A stretch of 64,000 nucleotides of DNA from Roseibium algicola (GCF_001999245.1 NZ_CP019630.1:3092501-3156500), one strand, 5' to 3'; positions 10,315 through 19,834 are shown, counted from the stretch's first letter. The notes: generated by a model not told the origin, from the sequence alone. Numbers and translations are program-made.

Positions 10315-11166
10315 TCAAATCTCCACAAAAGCGAACCCGTTGTCGCGTGTTTCCAGATATCCGAACCTGTCGGTAGACAGGTGGGTCGCGGCAAAGGGGA
10401 TCCTGTCTGCCGACAGCCTGTCGAACAGAGCCCTTCTTGTTTTCACGGCCAGATCCGGGTCGCTGTCGAGCGCATAGCGGACGTCCGGATTGGTAAATTG
10501 CAGCACATCGGACACCACGACATCCGCGAGCAGAATGGCTTCCTTGTTGCCTGAAGAAAGGTGCAAGGCCTGATGGCCAGGGGTGTGGCCGGGCGCTGAA
10601 AGCAGGGTGATGCCATCACCGATGTTGGCGTCGCCACGATGAAGCCGCAGCTGATTGCCGACCGGTTTCGCAAGCGCCTGAATGAGACCCACCAGTGGCC
10701 GTTTGTCTTCCGGTACGGAGGTCAGCAGGGCCTCGTCGGTCCAGAAGTCCCACTCGGCGGCCTGAACATGGATCTCTGCATTCGGGAAGAGACTGCTGCC
10801 GTTCAGCGACAGTCCGCCGATATGGTCGGCATGCATGTGGGTAATGACGATATCGGTCACCGCTGCGCGCTCTTCGGTCTTTTCCGGAGCTTGCCAGGTC
10901 AGCGTGCCACTGGCTGGAAATCGTTCCTTCAAATATTCGCCCGAACCGGCGTCGACCAGGATCTTGCGGGTGCCGGTCTCAATCAACCAGGTATTGGCGC
11001 CAAAGCGAGTGCTCGGGCTGACGGCGTCCTGTTCGGTCTGTGTCACGTTGGAAAAATAGGCTGCGGGAATGTCGAGATAACCGTCCGACAGGGCCGTGAC
11101 GGTCAGGTCGCCGAGTGCAATACGCGAAGTGGATTTATCGAGAGTGCCGAGCATAGGGGTCTCCAT
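10315..11166 (-). CDS. Metallo-beta-lactamase-fold hydrolase
   Basis: The 283-aa protein has the zinc-binding HxHxDH motif (THMHADHIGG, about residues 120-130), a second metal His in APGHTPGHQALHL, and an Asp in LLADVVVSD. The arrangement resembles the lactonase-like branch of the MBL superfamily (AHL lactonase or quinolone-hydrolase relatives). There is no signal peptide, so it acts in the cytoplasm. It is divergent from the GlxA-type regulator at 11251 with 84 bp between them, and is probably controlled by it. Substrate is unknown. Confidence 0.87.
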   Translation of the reverse strand: METPMLGTLDKSTSRIALGDLTVTALSDGYLDIPAAYFSNVTQTEQDAVSPSTRFGANTWLIETGTRKILVDAGSGEYLKERFPASGTLTWQAPEKTEERAAVTDIVITHMHADHIGGLSLNGSSLFPNAEIHVQAAEWDFWTDEALLTSVPEDKRPLVGLIQALAKPVGNQLRLHRGDANIGDGITLLSAPGHTPGHQALHLSSGNKEAILLADVVVSDVLQFTNPDVRYALDSDPDLAVKTRRALFDRLSADRIPFAATHLSTDRFGYLETRDNGFAFVEI

Positions 11167-11250
11167 GTGTTTGTGCTTTGGAGAAACCTAGCTTCGAGTG
11201 TTTTCTGGAACGATTGGCGCAAATGACAAAGAATGTGCTAAATCAGCCAA

Positions 11251-12171
11251 ATGGACCAATCGCTGTCGATCGCCATTCTCGCTTATCCGGGATCCTTGAA
11301 ATCCGCTGTCTACGGGCTCCAGGATATTCTGGGCCATGCTGCGCGGATCAGCGATGCCGAGTTGAAACTGGATCTGTTGGAGGATTTTTCTGCGGCAGTG
11401 GACCGATATGACGCGGTAGTCCTGCCGCCCTCGGCAGGGACTGTCCGTCTGGAAGAGGTTCCGGCTCTTCCTGCTTTTCTGCAGCATTTGCACGGTCGCG
11501 GCGCTGTTGTCTGTTCGGCTTGTACCGGGCTGACGTTCGTGGCGGCGGCCGGTCTGGCGGAGGGGCGCAAGGTTACGACCCATTGGGGACTGGAACAGCG
11601 TTTGTCAGCAACCTATCCGGACCTCAGGCTCGATACGGACAGGCTGCTGATCGAATATTCCGACCTGATCACGGCCGGAGGCCTCATGGCCTGGGTCGAT
11701 CTTGCGCTGGCACTCATCGAGCGGTTTCTGGGGTACCCGGTGGCCGTTGCCACGGCGCGGCATTTCATTGTCGACTTTCGCCGCCGCGACCAGCGCTGGT
11801 TCAGGCGCTTCCTGCCTGAACTTCGGCACGGCGATGCTTCCATCTTGAAAGTGCAGCATTTCCTGGAAACCCGGTCGGGTGACGATGTGAGCGTTGCCGA
11901 CATGGTGCGCACCAGCGGGCTGCCGGCGCGGACCTTTCAAAGGCGCTTCAAGCTGGCAACGGGACTTGCCCCGAAACAGTATCTCCAGGAGCTTCGCATT
12001 GAACGTGCCAGGGATCTCCTGATCGAAACGGATCGACCCGTCTCGGATATCTGCTTTGCCGTCGGCTACAACGACCCGCCATCCTTCGTTCGCCTGTTTT
12101 CACGTCTTTCCGGCCTGACACCGGGCGCGTTCCGCGAGCAGTATCGACGGCAGTCAGATATGGCAGGGTAA
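11251..12171 (+). CDS. GlxA-type AraC-family transcriptional regulator (DJ-1/PfpI + HTH)
   Basis: The 306-aa protein has an N-terminal DJ-1/PfpI-like domain (about residues 5-190; the nucleophile-elbow region VCSACTGLTFVAAAGL keeps a Cys) and a C-terminal AraC DNA-binding domain with two helix-turn-helix motifs (VADMVRTSGLPARTFQRRFK and ISDICFAVGYNDPPSFVRLF, split in the DISF-like second helix). Its divergent orientation to the MBL hydrolase suggests that this is its target. The inducer is unknown. Confidence 0.9.
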   Translation: MDQSLSIAILAYPGSLKSAVYGLQDILGHAARISDAELKLDLLEDFSAAVDRYDAVVLPPSAGTVRLEEVPALPAFLQHLHGRGAVVCSACTGLTFVAAAGLAEGRKVTTHWGLEQRLSATYPDLRLDTDRLLIEYSDLITAGGLMAWVDLALALIERFLGYPVAVATARHFIVDFRRRDQRWFRRFLPELRHGDASILKVQHFLETRSGDDVSVADMVRTSGLPARTFQRRFKLATGLAPKQYLQELRIERARDLLIETDRPVSDICFAVGYNDPPSFVRLFSRLSGLTPGAFREQYRRQSDMAG

Positions 12172-12232
12172 CCGGCTTGATCGACCCTCTTGTTGGTGCG
12201 ACCTTTCCCGCTGCCGGCGAGCGCATACGAAT

Positions 12233-13114
12233 ATGAGAGAGGGACACGCGATAGGTATCTTCGCAAGAACTTGGGGACTTCTGGCCGTTGTGGGCCCCTG
12301 CCTTCTCGCGGGCGGCGCCGCTGCGGACACGTTGCCTTCCCCCATCACGGGTGCGGTCGAGTTCGGCGGTCTCCAGATGAAGCTGTCAGAGGGCGGCGGT
12401 CAAAGACGTTTGATCTTGGCAAACGGTGACCGTCTGCCTTTTCCGAAAGGTGGCAACATCGTTCTGGCTGTCGATCGGGTCCTGGTCTTTGATGCAGAGG
12501 GAAACACCGCCGGAAGTTTTCTTCATGACGGTCGGATTTCTTCTGGATTGCTGCAGCGGATGGCCGTTCTGGAGAGCTTTTCCGCAATAGGTGCAAACCA
12601 GACACGCGAAGATGCGGCACAGCATCTTGCTGCCTTTGGTCTGCCTCGGACGTCTGCAGAACTGCTGGCGGCAATAAACCGGGATGTGCCGGAGTTTGCC
12701 CGCGCCAGCGGAGAAGAGTGTGGCGGCAATTGCGATTGGGCCGCGCTCAACGCCATCGAGCGTATTGCAGAAGACCTGGAACGCAAGGATGTCCGTATCT
12801 TCGAAAACGCCACTCGCTATCTTGTCGGCTTCGGGCCGCCGGAAGTAGAGGCGAAGCCTGATTACATGATAGCTGCAAACCCCGCTGCGCCGCTTTACCT
12901 GTCTGCGGACAAGACGGCTGCGGCAACGGATGCACTCGGCCAGAAGTTCTTGCTGCTGAATGCGGACGAGCAAACGGACAGCCCCGGGCGCCGGGCCGTC
13001 TGCGTTCCGCTTTCAGGCTGTGGTTGGGCGGAAATCGATGTTCTGACAGAGGTTCGCCCGGAATGGCTCGAGTTTGAAAAATCGACCGGAAAATTGCTGC
13101 GCGTGATGTTTTGA
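12233..13114 (+). CDS. Secreted/periplasmic protein of unknown function
   Basis: I do not recognise a family. The 293-aa protein starts with a signal peptide (about residues 1-31, ending AGGAAAD), so it is probably exported. The mature part has an N-terminal beta-rich region (GAVEFGGLQMKLSEG, ILANGDRLPFPKGGN, VLVFDAEG), a helical middle, a CGGNC pair (EECGGNCDW) and another Cys pair near the end (VCVPLSGCGW) that could form disulfides. It lies 61 bp after the GlxA-type gene and ends before a hairpin at 13143. RBS is weak. Confidence 0.75.
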   Translation: MREGHAIGIFARTWGLLAVVGPCLLAGGAAADTLPSPITGAVEFGGLQMKLSEGGGQRRLILANGDRLPFPKGGNIVLAVDRVLVFDAEGNTAGSFLHDGRISSGLLQRMAVLESFSAIGANQTREDAAQHLAAFGLPRTSAELLAAINRDVPEFARASGEECGGNCDWAALNAIERIAEDLERKDVRIFENATRYLVGFGPPEVEAKPDYMIAANPAAPLYLSADKTAAATDALGQKFLLLNADEQTDSPGRRAVCVPLSGCGWAEIDVLTEVRPEWLEFEKSTGKLLRVMF

Positions 13115-13142
13115 GGTCGTTCAAAAGGTCCTGAATGAAAAG

Positions 13143-13170
13143 AAGGCGTACCTCTTCCGAGACACGCCTT
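13143..13170. terminator. Hairpin between convergent genes
   Basis: AAGGCGT and ACGCCTT arms enclose a 14-nt loop, with A-rich sequence before it and TTTGGAG after. It lies between the stop codons of the secreted unknown (plus) and the IMPase gene (minus), so it can serve both directions. Confidence 0.55.
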
Positions 13171-13200
13171 TGGAGATGTTTGCAGGATTTCCCTGAAACG

Positions 13201-14040
13201 TCAGCTTTTCAGGAAACGCTCGCACTCCGTTGCCAGAGCTGACAGATCCTCAAACGTTCCCGGACCGGCCGCGAGAACCGGACCACCGTCCAGGATGGCA
13301 TCCCCCGCCACCGGGAAGGGGCGGTAGCTGCCGCCGGCTTCGGCGACCAGGCAATAGCCGGCAAGGCAATCCCAGGCATGCATGGACGGTTCGTAGAAAC
13401 CGGCGAGCCTGCCTGCGGCCACGGAGGCCAGCATCTGCGCGCCCGATCCGGTGCGGATGTAGTTGCCGCCACGCGCCATCAGACCGGCGATAAGCGCGCC
13501 GATCATTTCCGCTGGCACGGCGTGGTTGGCGCCGATCCCGGTCAGGCTGTTTTGCAGGGTCCTGGATGAATCAAGCCGGAGGGGTTCGCCGTTAAGCGTT
13601 GCGCCGCCGCCCTTGACGGCTGCGAAGCTCTCGTCGTCGCAAGGCACGCGGATAACACCCATGACCAGATCCGTGTCGTTGAGAAGGGCGATCGAAACAC
13701 ACCAGCTCGGCAGACCGTGAACGAAGGCGGAGGTGCCGTCGATCGGATCAACCACCCAGGTGAACCCGCTGCTGCCCTGTTCGACACCGTGTTCCTCACC
13801 CAGGATGCCGTCTTCGGGAAAGGAGGTGTGCAGCCTGTCGCGGATGAGGGTTTCAACGTTCTTGTCGGCGATCGAAACGACATCCTGCAGGCCGCCCTTG
13901 ATCTCTATGGTGAGGTCCTTGCGCCGCCGAAAATAGTCCAGTGCCAGGGAACCGGCTTCTTCGGCGATTTCCCGAGCTACGGCGAACCTTGCTGTCAGCG
14001 CATCGGTCGATGGGGACATGTCTTCAGTAACCAGTGTCAT
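13201..14040 (-). CDS. Inositol-monophosphatase-family phosphatase in the ABC operon
   Basis: The 279-aa enzyme belongs to the Mg/Li-sensitive phosphatase family (IMPase, histidinol-phosphatase, CysQ). It shows the metal sites GEEHG and DPIDGT (WVVDPIDGTSAFVHGLPSW) and the C-terminal HAWDCLAGYCLVAEAGG. The ATG at 14040 is 1 bp after the ABC ATPase stop and has GAGG upstream; a TTG 12 bp earlier is less likely. Being the last gene of an AfuABC-type importer operon, it probably removes phosphate from the imported phosphorylated compound. HisN-like activity is an alternative. Confidence 0.88.
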   Translation of the reverse strand: MTLVTEDMSPSTDALTARFAVAREIAEEAGSLALDYFRRRKDLTIEIKGGLQDVVSIADKNVETLIRDRLHTSFPEDGILGEEHGVEQGSSGFTWVVDPIDGTSAFVHGLPSWCVSIALLNDTDLVMGVIRVPCDDESFAAVKGGGATLNGEPLRLDSSRTLQNSLTGIGANHAVPAEMIGALIAGLMARGGNYIRTGSGAQMLASVAAGRLAGFYEPSMHAWDCLAGYCLVAEAGGSYRPFPVAGDAILDGGPVLAAGPGTFEDLSALATECERFLKS

Positions 14041-14041
14041 C

Positions 14042-15103
14042 TCATGCCTCAATCAGGGCGAGCCCGCGGTTGCGGAAGCCGAGGGAAACGGCTGTGTGGG
14101 GGGAAAACGACCTTTCGACCGAATGATCGATGACGAAGAAGTTTCCGACCTGGGTCTCGATTTCATATTCGACATGATCACCGAGATAGGCCGCGGTCAG
14201 GATCTCTCCGCCAAGGCCGGAAGCGCCTTCCGGGTTCAGCACGACCGAGCCGGGCCGTACCGCCAGCTTGGCCTTGCCGTTGGCGGTCTGGCGGGCGCGC
14301 AGCCGGTGCTGCAAACCACCGACATCGATCAGTGTTTCGTCGCCTTCACGCCCGACGATTTCACAGGTAACGACATTCGCCTCGCCCATGAAGTCTGCGA
14401 TGAACTCTGAAACGGGTTCTTCGTAGAGTTCGCGCGGAGCGCCCTCCTGGGCGATCTTGCCGTCTTTCATGACCACGATCCTGTCGGACACTGCAAGTGC
14501 TTCGTCCTGGTCGTGGGTGACGTAGACGGCGGTGAAACCGAGCCGCTGCTGCAACTCGCGGATTTCCGTCCTGACGCGCCGGCGCAGCCGGGCATCAAGG
14601 TTGGACAGGGGTTCGTCCAGCAGAAGCACCTGAGGGTTCAGCACCAGAGCACGAGCGACCGCGACGCGCTGCTGCTGACCACCGGAAAGCTCTGCCGGCA
14701 GGCGGTGACCCATGCCCCCAAGACCGACCTGGGCAAGGCCTTCTTCCGCCCGCTCGCGCGCCTCACGTTTTTTGTATCCGGAGGATTCCAGGCCGTAGGC
14801 CACATTGTCGAGCGCGTTCATGTGCGGGAAGAGTGCATAGGACTGGAACACCATGGAGACGTCGCGTTCATGTGCCGGAACCATGGTGACGTCCCGTCCG
14901 CCGATCAGGATCCTGCCCGCGCTCGGGTGTTCGAGACCTGCCAGCATGCGCAAGGTGGTCGTCTTGCCGCAGCCGGAGGGGCCGAGCAGGGTCACCAGAG
15001 TGCCGGGTTCGATGGTGATCGACAGGTCCGGAATGGCGGTGAAGGTGCCGAAGTCCTTGCGGACGTTTTCAAAAACGACGGAGCCGGGTTTGAGGTCAGT
15101 CAT
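14042..15103 (-). CDS. ABC transporter ATP-binding protein (AfuC/FbpC type)
   Basis: The 353-aa ATPase has Walker A GPSGCGKTT, Q-loop VFQSYALFPHM, signature LSGGQQQR, Walker B LLLDEPLSNLD, the H-loop THDQDEA, and a C-terminal TOBE-like regulatory domain (about residues 240-353). It energises the importer encoded by the adjoining permease and binding proteins. The start overlaps the permease stop by 4 bp (ATGA). It resembles the PotA/FbpC/AfuC group. Confidence 0.92.
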   Translation of the reverse strand: MTDLKPGSVVFENVRKDFGTFTAIPDLSITIEPGTLVTLLGPSGCGKTTTLRMLAGLEHPSAGRILIGGRDVTMVPAHERDVSMVFQSYALFPHMNALDNVAYGLESSGYKKREARERAEEGLAQVGLGGMGHRLPAELSGGQQQRVAVARALVLNPQVLLLDEPLSNLDARLRRRVRTEIRELQQRLGFTAVYVTHDQDEALAVSDRIVVMKDGKIAQEGAPRELYEEPVSEFIADFMGEANVVTCEIVGREGDETLIDVGGLQHRLRARQTANGKAKLAVRPGSVVLNPEGASGLGGEILTAAYLGDHVEYEIETQVGNFFVIDHSVERSFSPHTAVSLGFRNRGLALIEA

Positions 15104-17337
15104 GCAGTTTTCTCCTGCGCGATACGGATTTTATTGGATTTGGCCATGCCGGAGACGCGGTTTTCCCGGCGCAGGCGGCGTTCGCCGACCAGCAGCTGGA
15201 AGCCCGCAATGACCGTGATCATCACGAAGATCAGCATGGAGGAATAGGCGATGGCGATGCCGTATTCGCCGTTTTCGACGAGGCCGACGATGTAGGAGGT
15301 CGCCATGTTGTATTCCGCGCTGACCAGGAAGATGACCGCACTGATGGATGTGATTGCCCGGACGAAGGAATAGACCAGCGCGGCGGTGATGGCCGGCCGC
15401 AACAGCGGCAGGATCACCCTGCGCAGGGTCCGGGCGCTGTTGGCCCGAAGCGTCAGCGAAGCTTCGTCCAGGCTCTTGTCGAGCTGGCTCATGGCGGCAA
15501 TGCCGCCGCGCACGCCAACGGGCATGTTCCGGAAGACAAAGCAGGCAACCAGGATCAGGGCCGAGCCGGTCATCTCGATGGGCGGCAGGTTGAAGGCCAT
15601 GATGTAGCTGATGCCGATGACGGTGCCGGGAATGGCGAAGCTCATCATGAGGGCAAATTCGAAGGCGTTCTTGCCGGCGAATTTCTGCCGCACGATGATA
15701 TAGGCCGTCAGCAGGCCGACTGCCGCCGTCAGGGGGGCGGAGATCAGGGCGATTTCCATGGTCGTCCAGAAGGAGTTCCAGGCAACGCCGGTCCACACGA
15801 GAGCGCCATCCTGGAAGGTGACCGAGAACGCCCTGGCGTAGTGTTCCAGCGTCAGGGAATTGTCGAGACCCCAGGTTTTCACGAAGCCGCCGAACAGGAT
15901 CATGCCGTAGACGACGATGGTGAAGCCCATCCAGGGAAGAACGATGCCATAGACGGTGACAGAAAGGCTCTTCGGCAGGCCCGCATGGGCACCGCTGTCG
16001 CCCTTGCCGGTGACGGTTGCGAAGTTCTTGCCCGACAGCCACAGACGCTGCGCAAGGAACGCGGTCAGTGTGAAGCTGAGCAGGATGATCGCGAGCACGG
16101 CGGCGCGGGACGGGTCGACCTGCGAGCCGACGACGGCAAAGAAGATTTCGGTCGAGAGCACGCCATGGCTGCCGCCAAGCACCAGCGGATTGCCGAAATC
16201 GGCCATGCTTTCGATGAAGCCGATCAGGAAAGCGTTGGCAAGGCCGGGTTTCATCAACGGCAGAGAGACGCGCCAGAACGTGCGCCAGCGGTCGGCCCGC
16301 AGCGTTTGCGAGGCTTCTTCCATCGATGGGCTGACACCTTCGACAACACCGATCAGGACGAGGAAGGAAATTGGCGTGAAGGACAGGACCTGCGCAATCC
16401 AGATGCCCGTCAGCCCGTAGAGCCAACGGCTTGGTTCGATGCCGAACAGCGTGTCGAGCGCTTCGGTAACGACGCCGGAGCGGCCGAACAGCAAGGTGAG
16501 TGCTAGGCCGATCACGAAGGGCGGGGTGATGATCGGCAGGACGGTCAGAAGCCGCAGGCCTTTCTTGAAGGGAAAGCGCGTGCGTGTGGCGACCAGTGCG
16601 AAGGCGAGGCCGAGGATGGTCGAGCCGAGGCCAGTCATCACCGCAAGGAACAGCGTGCGCCATGCGACGCCGCAGCGATTGCCGCCGATGACACAGTCCA
16701 GGCTCCAGATCGCGGGATCCTGCATGTTGCGGATGAAGCCGTCCGGCTTGAAGGAGCCGTCGAAATCCTGCACCGAGCCGGCGAACATCGAGCCAATGGG
16801 ATAAAAGATGAATACCGTCACCAGGAAGATCAGGATGGAGATCGATCCGACGACAAAGGCATCGCCCTTCATGAAGCCCCGCTCGGCAAGACCGAAGGCT
16901 ATGAAGAGAACGAAGATCAGCGAGGTGAGGATGGCACCTGCTCCCATGGCGGGCTGGCCAAGCGGTAAGGCTCCGAAGGCGGTTTCGGGAAAGGTCCAGG
17001 CCCAACCTGTGAAGCTGATCGCAAGGCCCTGAAGCGCCATGTACAGAATGCCGATGGTGCCGGTGACGACGAGCAATCGGCCGCGCTTGTTGGCATCGGC
17101 CATGAAGTGAGCGCTGCCGCCGATCAGGAAGAGGGCCAGTGCCAGCACAAGCCACACGCGACCTTCCGCGAAGATCTGCAGAAGACCGGGCGCGAGATCG
17201 GATGAGAACGGAAAGTCCGATGGCCACTCAAAGGAAAAGAAGCCGCGTTCGACCCTGTACCAGGGTACGATCAGAAAGGCGCCGATCCCCAGCCCGAGTA
17301 GAGCGTTCAGCCGTTTGTTGCCACTCAGCATGGCCAC
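15100..17337 (-). CDS. Fused-dimer ABC permease (AfuB/FbpB type)
   Basis: The 745-aa inner-membrane protein is a tandem fusion of two permease halves, each with an EAA loop that docks the ATPase (MEEASQTLRADRWRTFWRVSLPLMKPGL and LDEASLTLRANSARTLRRVILPLLRPAI). An N-terminal extension of about five membrane helices (roughly residues 10-170) precedes the first half. This layout is typical of iron-type (FbpB) and hexose-phosphate-type (AfuB) importers. It lies 230 bp after the second binding protein, with a CGGGC/GCCCG hairpin (about 17507-17519) in between that could lower its expression relative to the binding proteins. Confidence 0.9.
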   Translation of the reverse strand: MAMLSGNKRLNALLGLGIGAFLIVPWYRVERGFFSFEWPSDFPFSSDLAPGLLQIFAEGRVWLVLALALFLIGGSAHFMADANKRGRLLVVTGTIGILYMALQGLAISFTGWAWTFPETAFGALPLGQPAMGAGAILTSLIFVLFIAFGLAERGFMKGDAFVVGSISILIFLVTVFIFYPIGSMFAGSVQDFDGSFKPDGFIRNMQDPAIWSLDCVIGGNRCGVAWRTLFLAVMTGLGSTILGLAFALVATRTRFPFKKGLRLLTVLPIITPPFVIGLALTLLFGRSGVVTEALDTLFGIEPSRWLYGLTGIWIAQVLSFTPISFLVLIGVVEGVSPSMEEASQTLRADRWRTFWRVSLPLMKPGLANAFLIGFIESMADFGNPLVLGGSHGVLSTEIFFAVVGSQVDPSRAAVLAIILLSFTLTAFLAQRLWLSGKNFATVTGKGDSGAHAGLPKSLSVTVYGIVLPWMGFTIVVYGMILFGGFVKTWGLDNSLTLEHYARAFSVTFQDGALVWTGVAWNSFWTTMEIALISAPLTAAVGLLTAYIIVRQKFAGKNAFEFALMMSFAIPGTVIGISYIMAFNLPPIEMTGSALILVACFVFRNMPVGVRGGIAAMSQLDKSLDEASLTLRANSARTLRRVILPLLRPAITAALVYSFVRAITSISAVIFLVSAEYNMATSYIVGLVENGEYGIAIAYSSMLIFVMITVIAGFQLLVGERRLRRENRVSGMAKSNKIRIAQEKTA

Positions 17338-17567
17338 CCCTGTATTTATGGTTTTTCAATAACGATCGTGCCCCGCCGCATGGCTATTGCGATGCGCTGG
17401 TGAAGCCGGCCGGAAGTGCGGACGTGCCGTGGCACTGCCATCAATGTGCAGATGCTTGTGGCGGCAGCTTTCAGCGAACGTACGTCCGCCTTGCTGCGCA
17501 GTCTGTCCGGGCGAAGCCCGCACCCGGCTTTTAGGCAGCCGTGTGCGGACTTCTTCGGGTGTTGGGG

Positions 17568-18596
17568 TCAGTTGGCGATAGCGCCAATCTCACGGTCCCA
17601 ACGCTCCAGGAGGCTCTTGCGGGTATCCGGGTTGCCGTAGGTGGTGAAGTCGTAGTCGATCAGCTTGATATCTTCGAACTTCGGTGCTTCCGGCGGAACT
17701 TCGGCAGCCTTGTTGGACGGCAGCTGGAAGGACTTTGCCTCTTTCATGCGGGACTGAACTTCCGGGGACAGGGCCCAGTCGTACCAGACCTTCGCATTGT
17801 CGAGGTTGCGGGCACCCTTGACGATGGACATGGAGCCGATTTCATAACCGGTACCTTCGCACGGTGCGATTGCCTTGACCGGGAAGCCGGAAGCAGCCTG
17901 TGCAATGGCGTCATGCATGAAGACGATACCGAGGCCGGTTTCGCCGCGTGCAGCGGCCTTCACCGGTGCAGAACCCGACTTGGTGTACTGGGACACGTTG
18001 TTGTTGAGTTCCTTCAGATAGTCGAAGGCCTCATCTTCGCCCATGATCTGAACCAGGGAAGCAAGCGCTGTATAGGCGGTGCCGGAAGAATTCGGGTTGG
18101 CGACCTGGATTTCAGCTTTCAGCTCAGGTTTCAGGAGGTCTGCCCAGCAGGCGGGTTCGGCAAGGCCCTTGTCCTTGAAGATTTCGGTGTTGTAACCCCA
18201 GCCGAGAGCGCCGGCATAAACGCCAACGGTCTTGAAGCCGGAGCTTTCCGCCTGTTTCTGAGCCCACTCATGAAGGTCTGCGAGCTTTTCCGACTTGTAT
18301 TCCTGGGTCAGGTTTTCAGAAGCTGCCTGAAGATGCGGGTCGCCGGTGCCGCCCCACCAGATATCGGTCTTCGGATTGCGGGATTCGGCGCGGATCTTTG
18401 CGTAGCTTTCGCCTGACGACAGGCGCACCATGTTGACCTTGATGTCATGCTTGGCTTCGAAGTCGCCCTGCAGCTGTTCACAGATCACGACATCCGCCGA
18501 ACAGATGACATTGAGGTCGCCCGCTGCCATGGCCGGAGCAACCGAGTAGGTTGCTGCCGTTGCAAGCAGTGCGACGGAAAGTGATTTCAAAGACAT
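17568..18596 (-). CDS. AfuA-like periplasmic substrate-binding protein (second paralog)
   Basis: The 342-aa protein starts with a signal peptide (cleavage near PAMAAGD) and is a cluster-F type (Fbp/AfuA) binding protein. The hinge-region segments WWGGTGDPHLQAA, NPNSSGTAY, SGSAPVKAAARGETG and MHDA...APCEGTGYE are shared almost verbatim with the paralog at 18794. The spacing H, D(+1), E(+24) in this block matches, as I recall, the sugar-contacting His-Asp-Glu of the hexose-phosphate receptor AfuA. No iron-binding Tyr pair is apparent. ATG at 18596 follows TGGAGGAAACC; the earlier GTG lies inside that ribosome-binding site. Confidence 0.9.
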   Translation of the reverse strand: MSLKSLSVALLATAATYSVAPAMAAGDLNVICSADVVICEQLQGDFEAKHDIKVNMVRLSSGESYAKIRAESRNPKTDIWWGGTGDPHLQAASENLTQEYKSEKLADLHEWAQKQAESSGFKTVGVYAGALGWGYNTEIFKDKGLAEPACWADLLKPELKAEIQVANPNSSGTAYTALASLVQIMGEDEAFDYLKELNNNVSQYTKSGSAPVKAAARGETGLGIVFMHDAIAQAASGFPVKAIAPCEGTGYEIGSMSIVKGARNLDNAKVWYDWALSPEVQSRMKEAKSFQLPSNKAAEVPPEAPKFEDIKLIDYDFTTYGNPDTRKSLLERWDREIGAIAN

Positions 18597-18628
18597 GGTT
18601 TCCTCCACTTTTGGCTTTCAGCCTGTTA

Positions 18629-18646
18629 CCTGCCCGGACGGGCAGG
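18629..18646. promoter_or_regulatory. Intercistronic hairpin between the two binding-protein genes
   Basis: CCTGCCC/GGGCAGG arms enclose a 4-nt loop (GGAC), followed on the plus strand by GCGTTTGTTTC. With a second hairpin CCTTCGC-TG-GCGAAGG at 18774-18789, it occupies the 197-bp gap between the paralogous binding-protein genes. On the transcribed minus strand neither has a T-tract directly after it, so they are better read as mRNA-stabilising or attenuating hairpins than as full terminators. Confidence 0.45.
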
Positions 18647-18793
18647 CGTTTGTTTCAGCCCGGGGCTGATGTGTTGACCGGCATGAGGCAAAGCTTGCCC
18701 GTTCGGATCCGCCTCCACGGGTCCGTTGCCGGTCGAATTTCAAATGACGAACTCCGGATTTTTCCTTCGCTGGCGAAGGGTCAATCTCGTCCT

Positions 18794-19834
18794 TTACTGG
18801 GTGGCTACAGGGGTTGCCGTCTGCAGCACCTCCTTGTCGAAACGATCGAGCAGTCTTCGCCTCTGGTCAGGTGAACCGAAGGTGGCGAAGTCGTAGTCAA
18901 CCATGCGAATGAGTGAAATATCGGGGGCTGCCGGTGGCAGCGACGCTTTCGCGTTTGCGGGTATCTGGTTCTGTCCCGAGGCCGCGCAGGTTTCCTGTCC
19001 TTCCGGGCTCAGCGCAAAATCGACGAACTGGCGTGCAGCCTCGGGGTTCCTGGCGCCCTTGACGATGCTGACGGCGCCGATCTCGTAGCCGGTGCCTTCG
19101 CAAGGAGCGACGATGACCATGGGCGCGCCGGCGAGTTTCTGCGTCACCGCGTCGTGGATGAAGGAGATGCCGATGCCTGTCTCACCACGGGCGGCTGCCT
19201 GAACCGGTGCTGCACCCGAAGTGGTGAACCGGTCGATGTTTTTCGCAAGCGCCGCCAGATATTCGAAAGCCTCGTCTTCCCCCAGCAGCTGGACGAGCGT
19301 TGCCAGCATCGTATAGGCGGTTCCCGAGGAATTCGGATTGGGCATCTGAACAAGGCCCTTGTACCGCGGTGCGGTCAGGTCTTTCCAGCAGGACGGAGCG
19401 GCAACGCCATGCTCAGCCAGAAATTCGGAATTGTAGCCAAACCCGAGTGCGCCCGCATAAATGCCTGCCGCCTTGCCGCCTGACATCAGAAAGAAATTCT
19501 GCGCCCAGGGCAGCGTGTCCTCGAAGTTTTTCGGCTGATAGGGTTCAAGCAGGTCTTCGCCTGCAGCCTGCAGGTGGGTGTCACCGGTGCCGCCCCACCA
19601 AACGTCGATCTTTGGTGCGTTGCGCTCGGCCCGGACCCTGTCGAGGATCTCGCCGGTGCTTCTGCGTTCCATGGAAACATCAAGGCCGGTCTTTTCCTCG
19701 AAGACAGCCTCCATCATCTGGCACCACTCGACCTGCACGGCACACAGGACATTCAGGTCCTGCGCCGAAGCAGCGTTGAGCGACAGCGACAGCCATACGG
19801 CCGCACCCGCTCCGAGTGACGCGATGAATTTCAT
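18794..19834 (-). CDS. AfuA-like periplasmic substrate-binding protein (first gene of the ABC operon)
   Basis: The 346-aa protein has a signal peptide (cleavage near NAASAQD) and the same conserved blocks as its downstream paralog: WWGGTGDTHLQAA, NPNSSGTAYTML, TSGAAPVQAAARGETG and IHDA...APCEGTGYE, including the His-Asp-Glu set. CCSM-like iron ligands are not evident. It is the promoter-proximal gene, preceded by GGGAGGAAAC, and is divergent from the response regulator gene. Having two different receptors for one permease suggests a broadened or graded substrate range. Confidence 0.9.
   Translation of the reverse strand: MKFIASLGAGAAVWLSLSLNAASAQDLNVLCAVQVEWCQMMEAVFEEKTGLDVSMERRSTGEILDRVRAERNAPKIDVWWGGTGDTHLQAAGEDLLEPYQPKNFEDTLPWAQNFFLMSGGKAAGIYAGALGFGYNSEFLAEHGVAAPSCWKDLTAPRYKGLVQMPNPNSSGTAYTMLATLVQLLGEDEAFEYLAALAKNIDRFTTSGAAPVQAAARGETGIGISFIHDAVTQKLAGAPMVIVAPCEGTGYEIGAVSIVKGARNPEAARQFVDFALSPEGQETCAASGQNQIPANAKASLPPAAPDISLIRMVDYDFATFGSPDQRRRLLDRFDKEVLQTATPVATQ

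Noticed and set aside
15131..17227. Second long frame (about 698 codons) on the same strand as the ABC permease
   Set aside because: It is a frame-shifted shadow of the permease, rich in Arg/His/Pro with no membrane pattern; the EAA loops are in the other frame.
13201..19834. Ferric-iron uptake operon
   Set aside because: The family resemblance is real, but the receptors lack an obvious tyrosine pair for iron, keep the His-Asp-Glu set of the hexose-phosphate type, and are cotranscribed with a phosphatase. Iron is kept only as a fallback.
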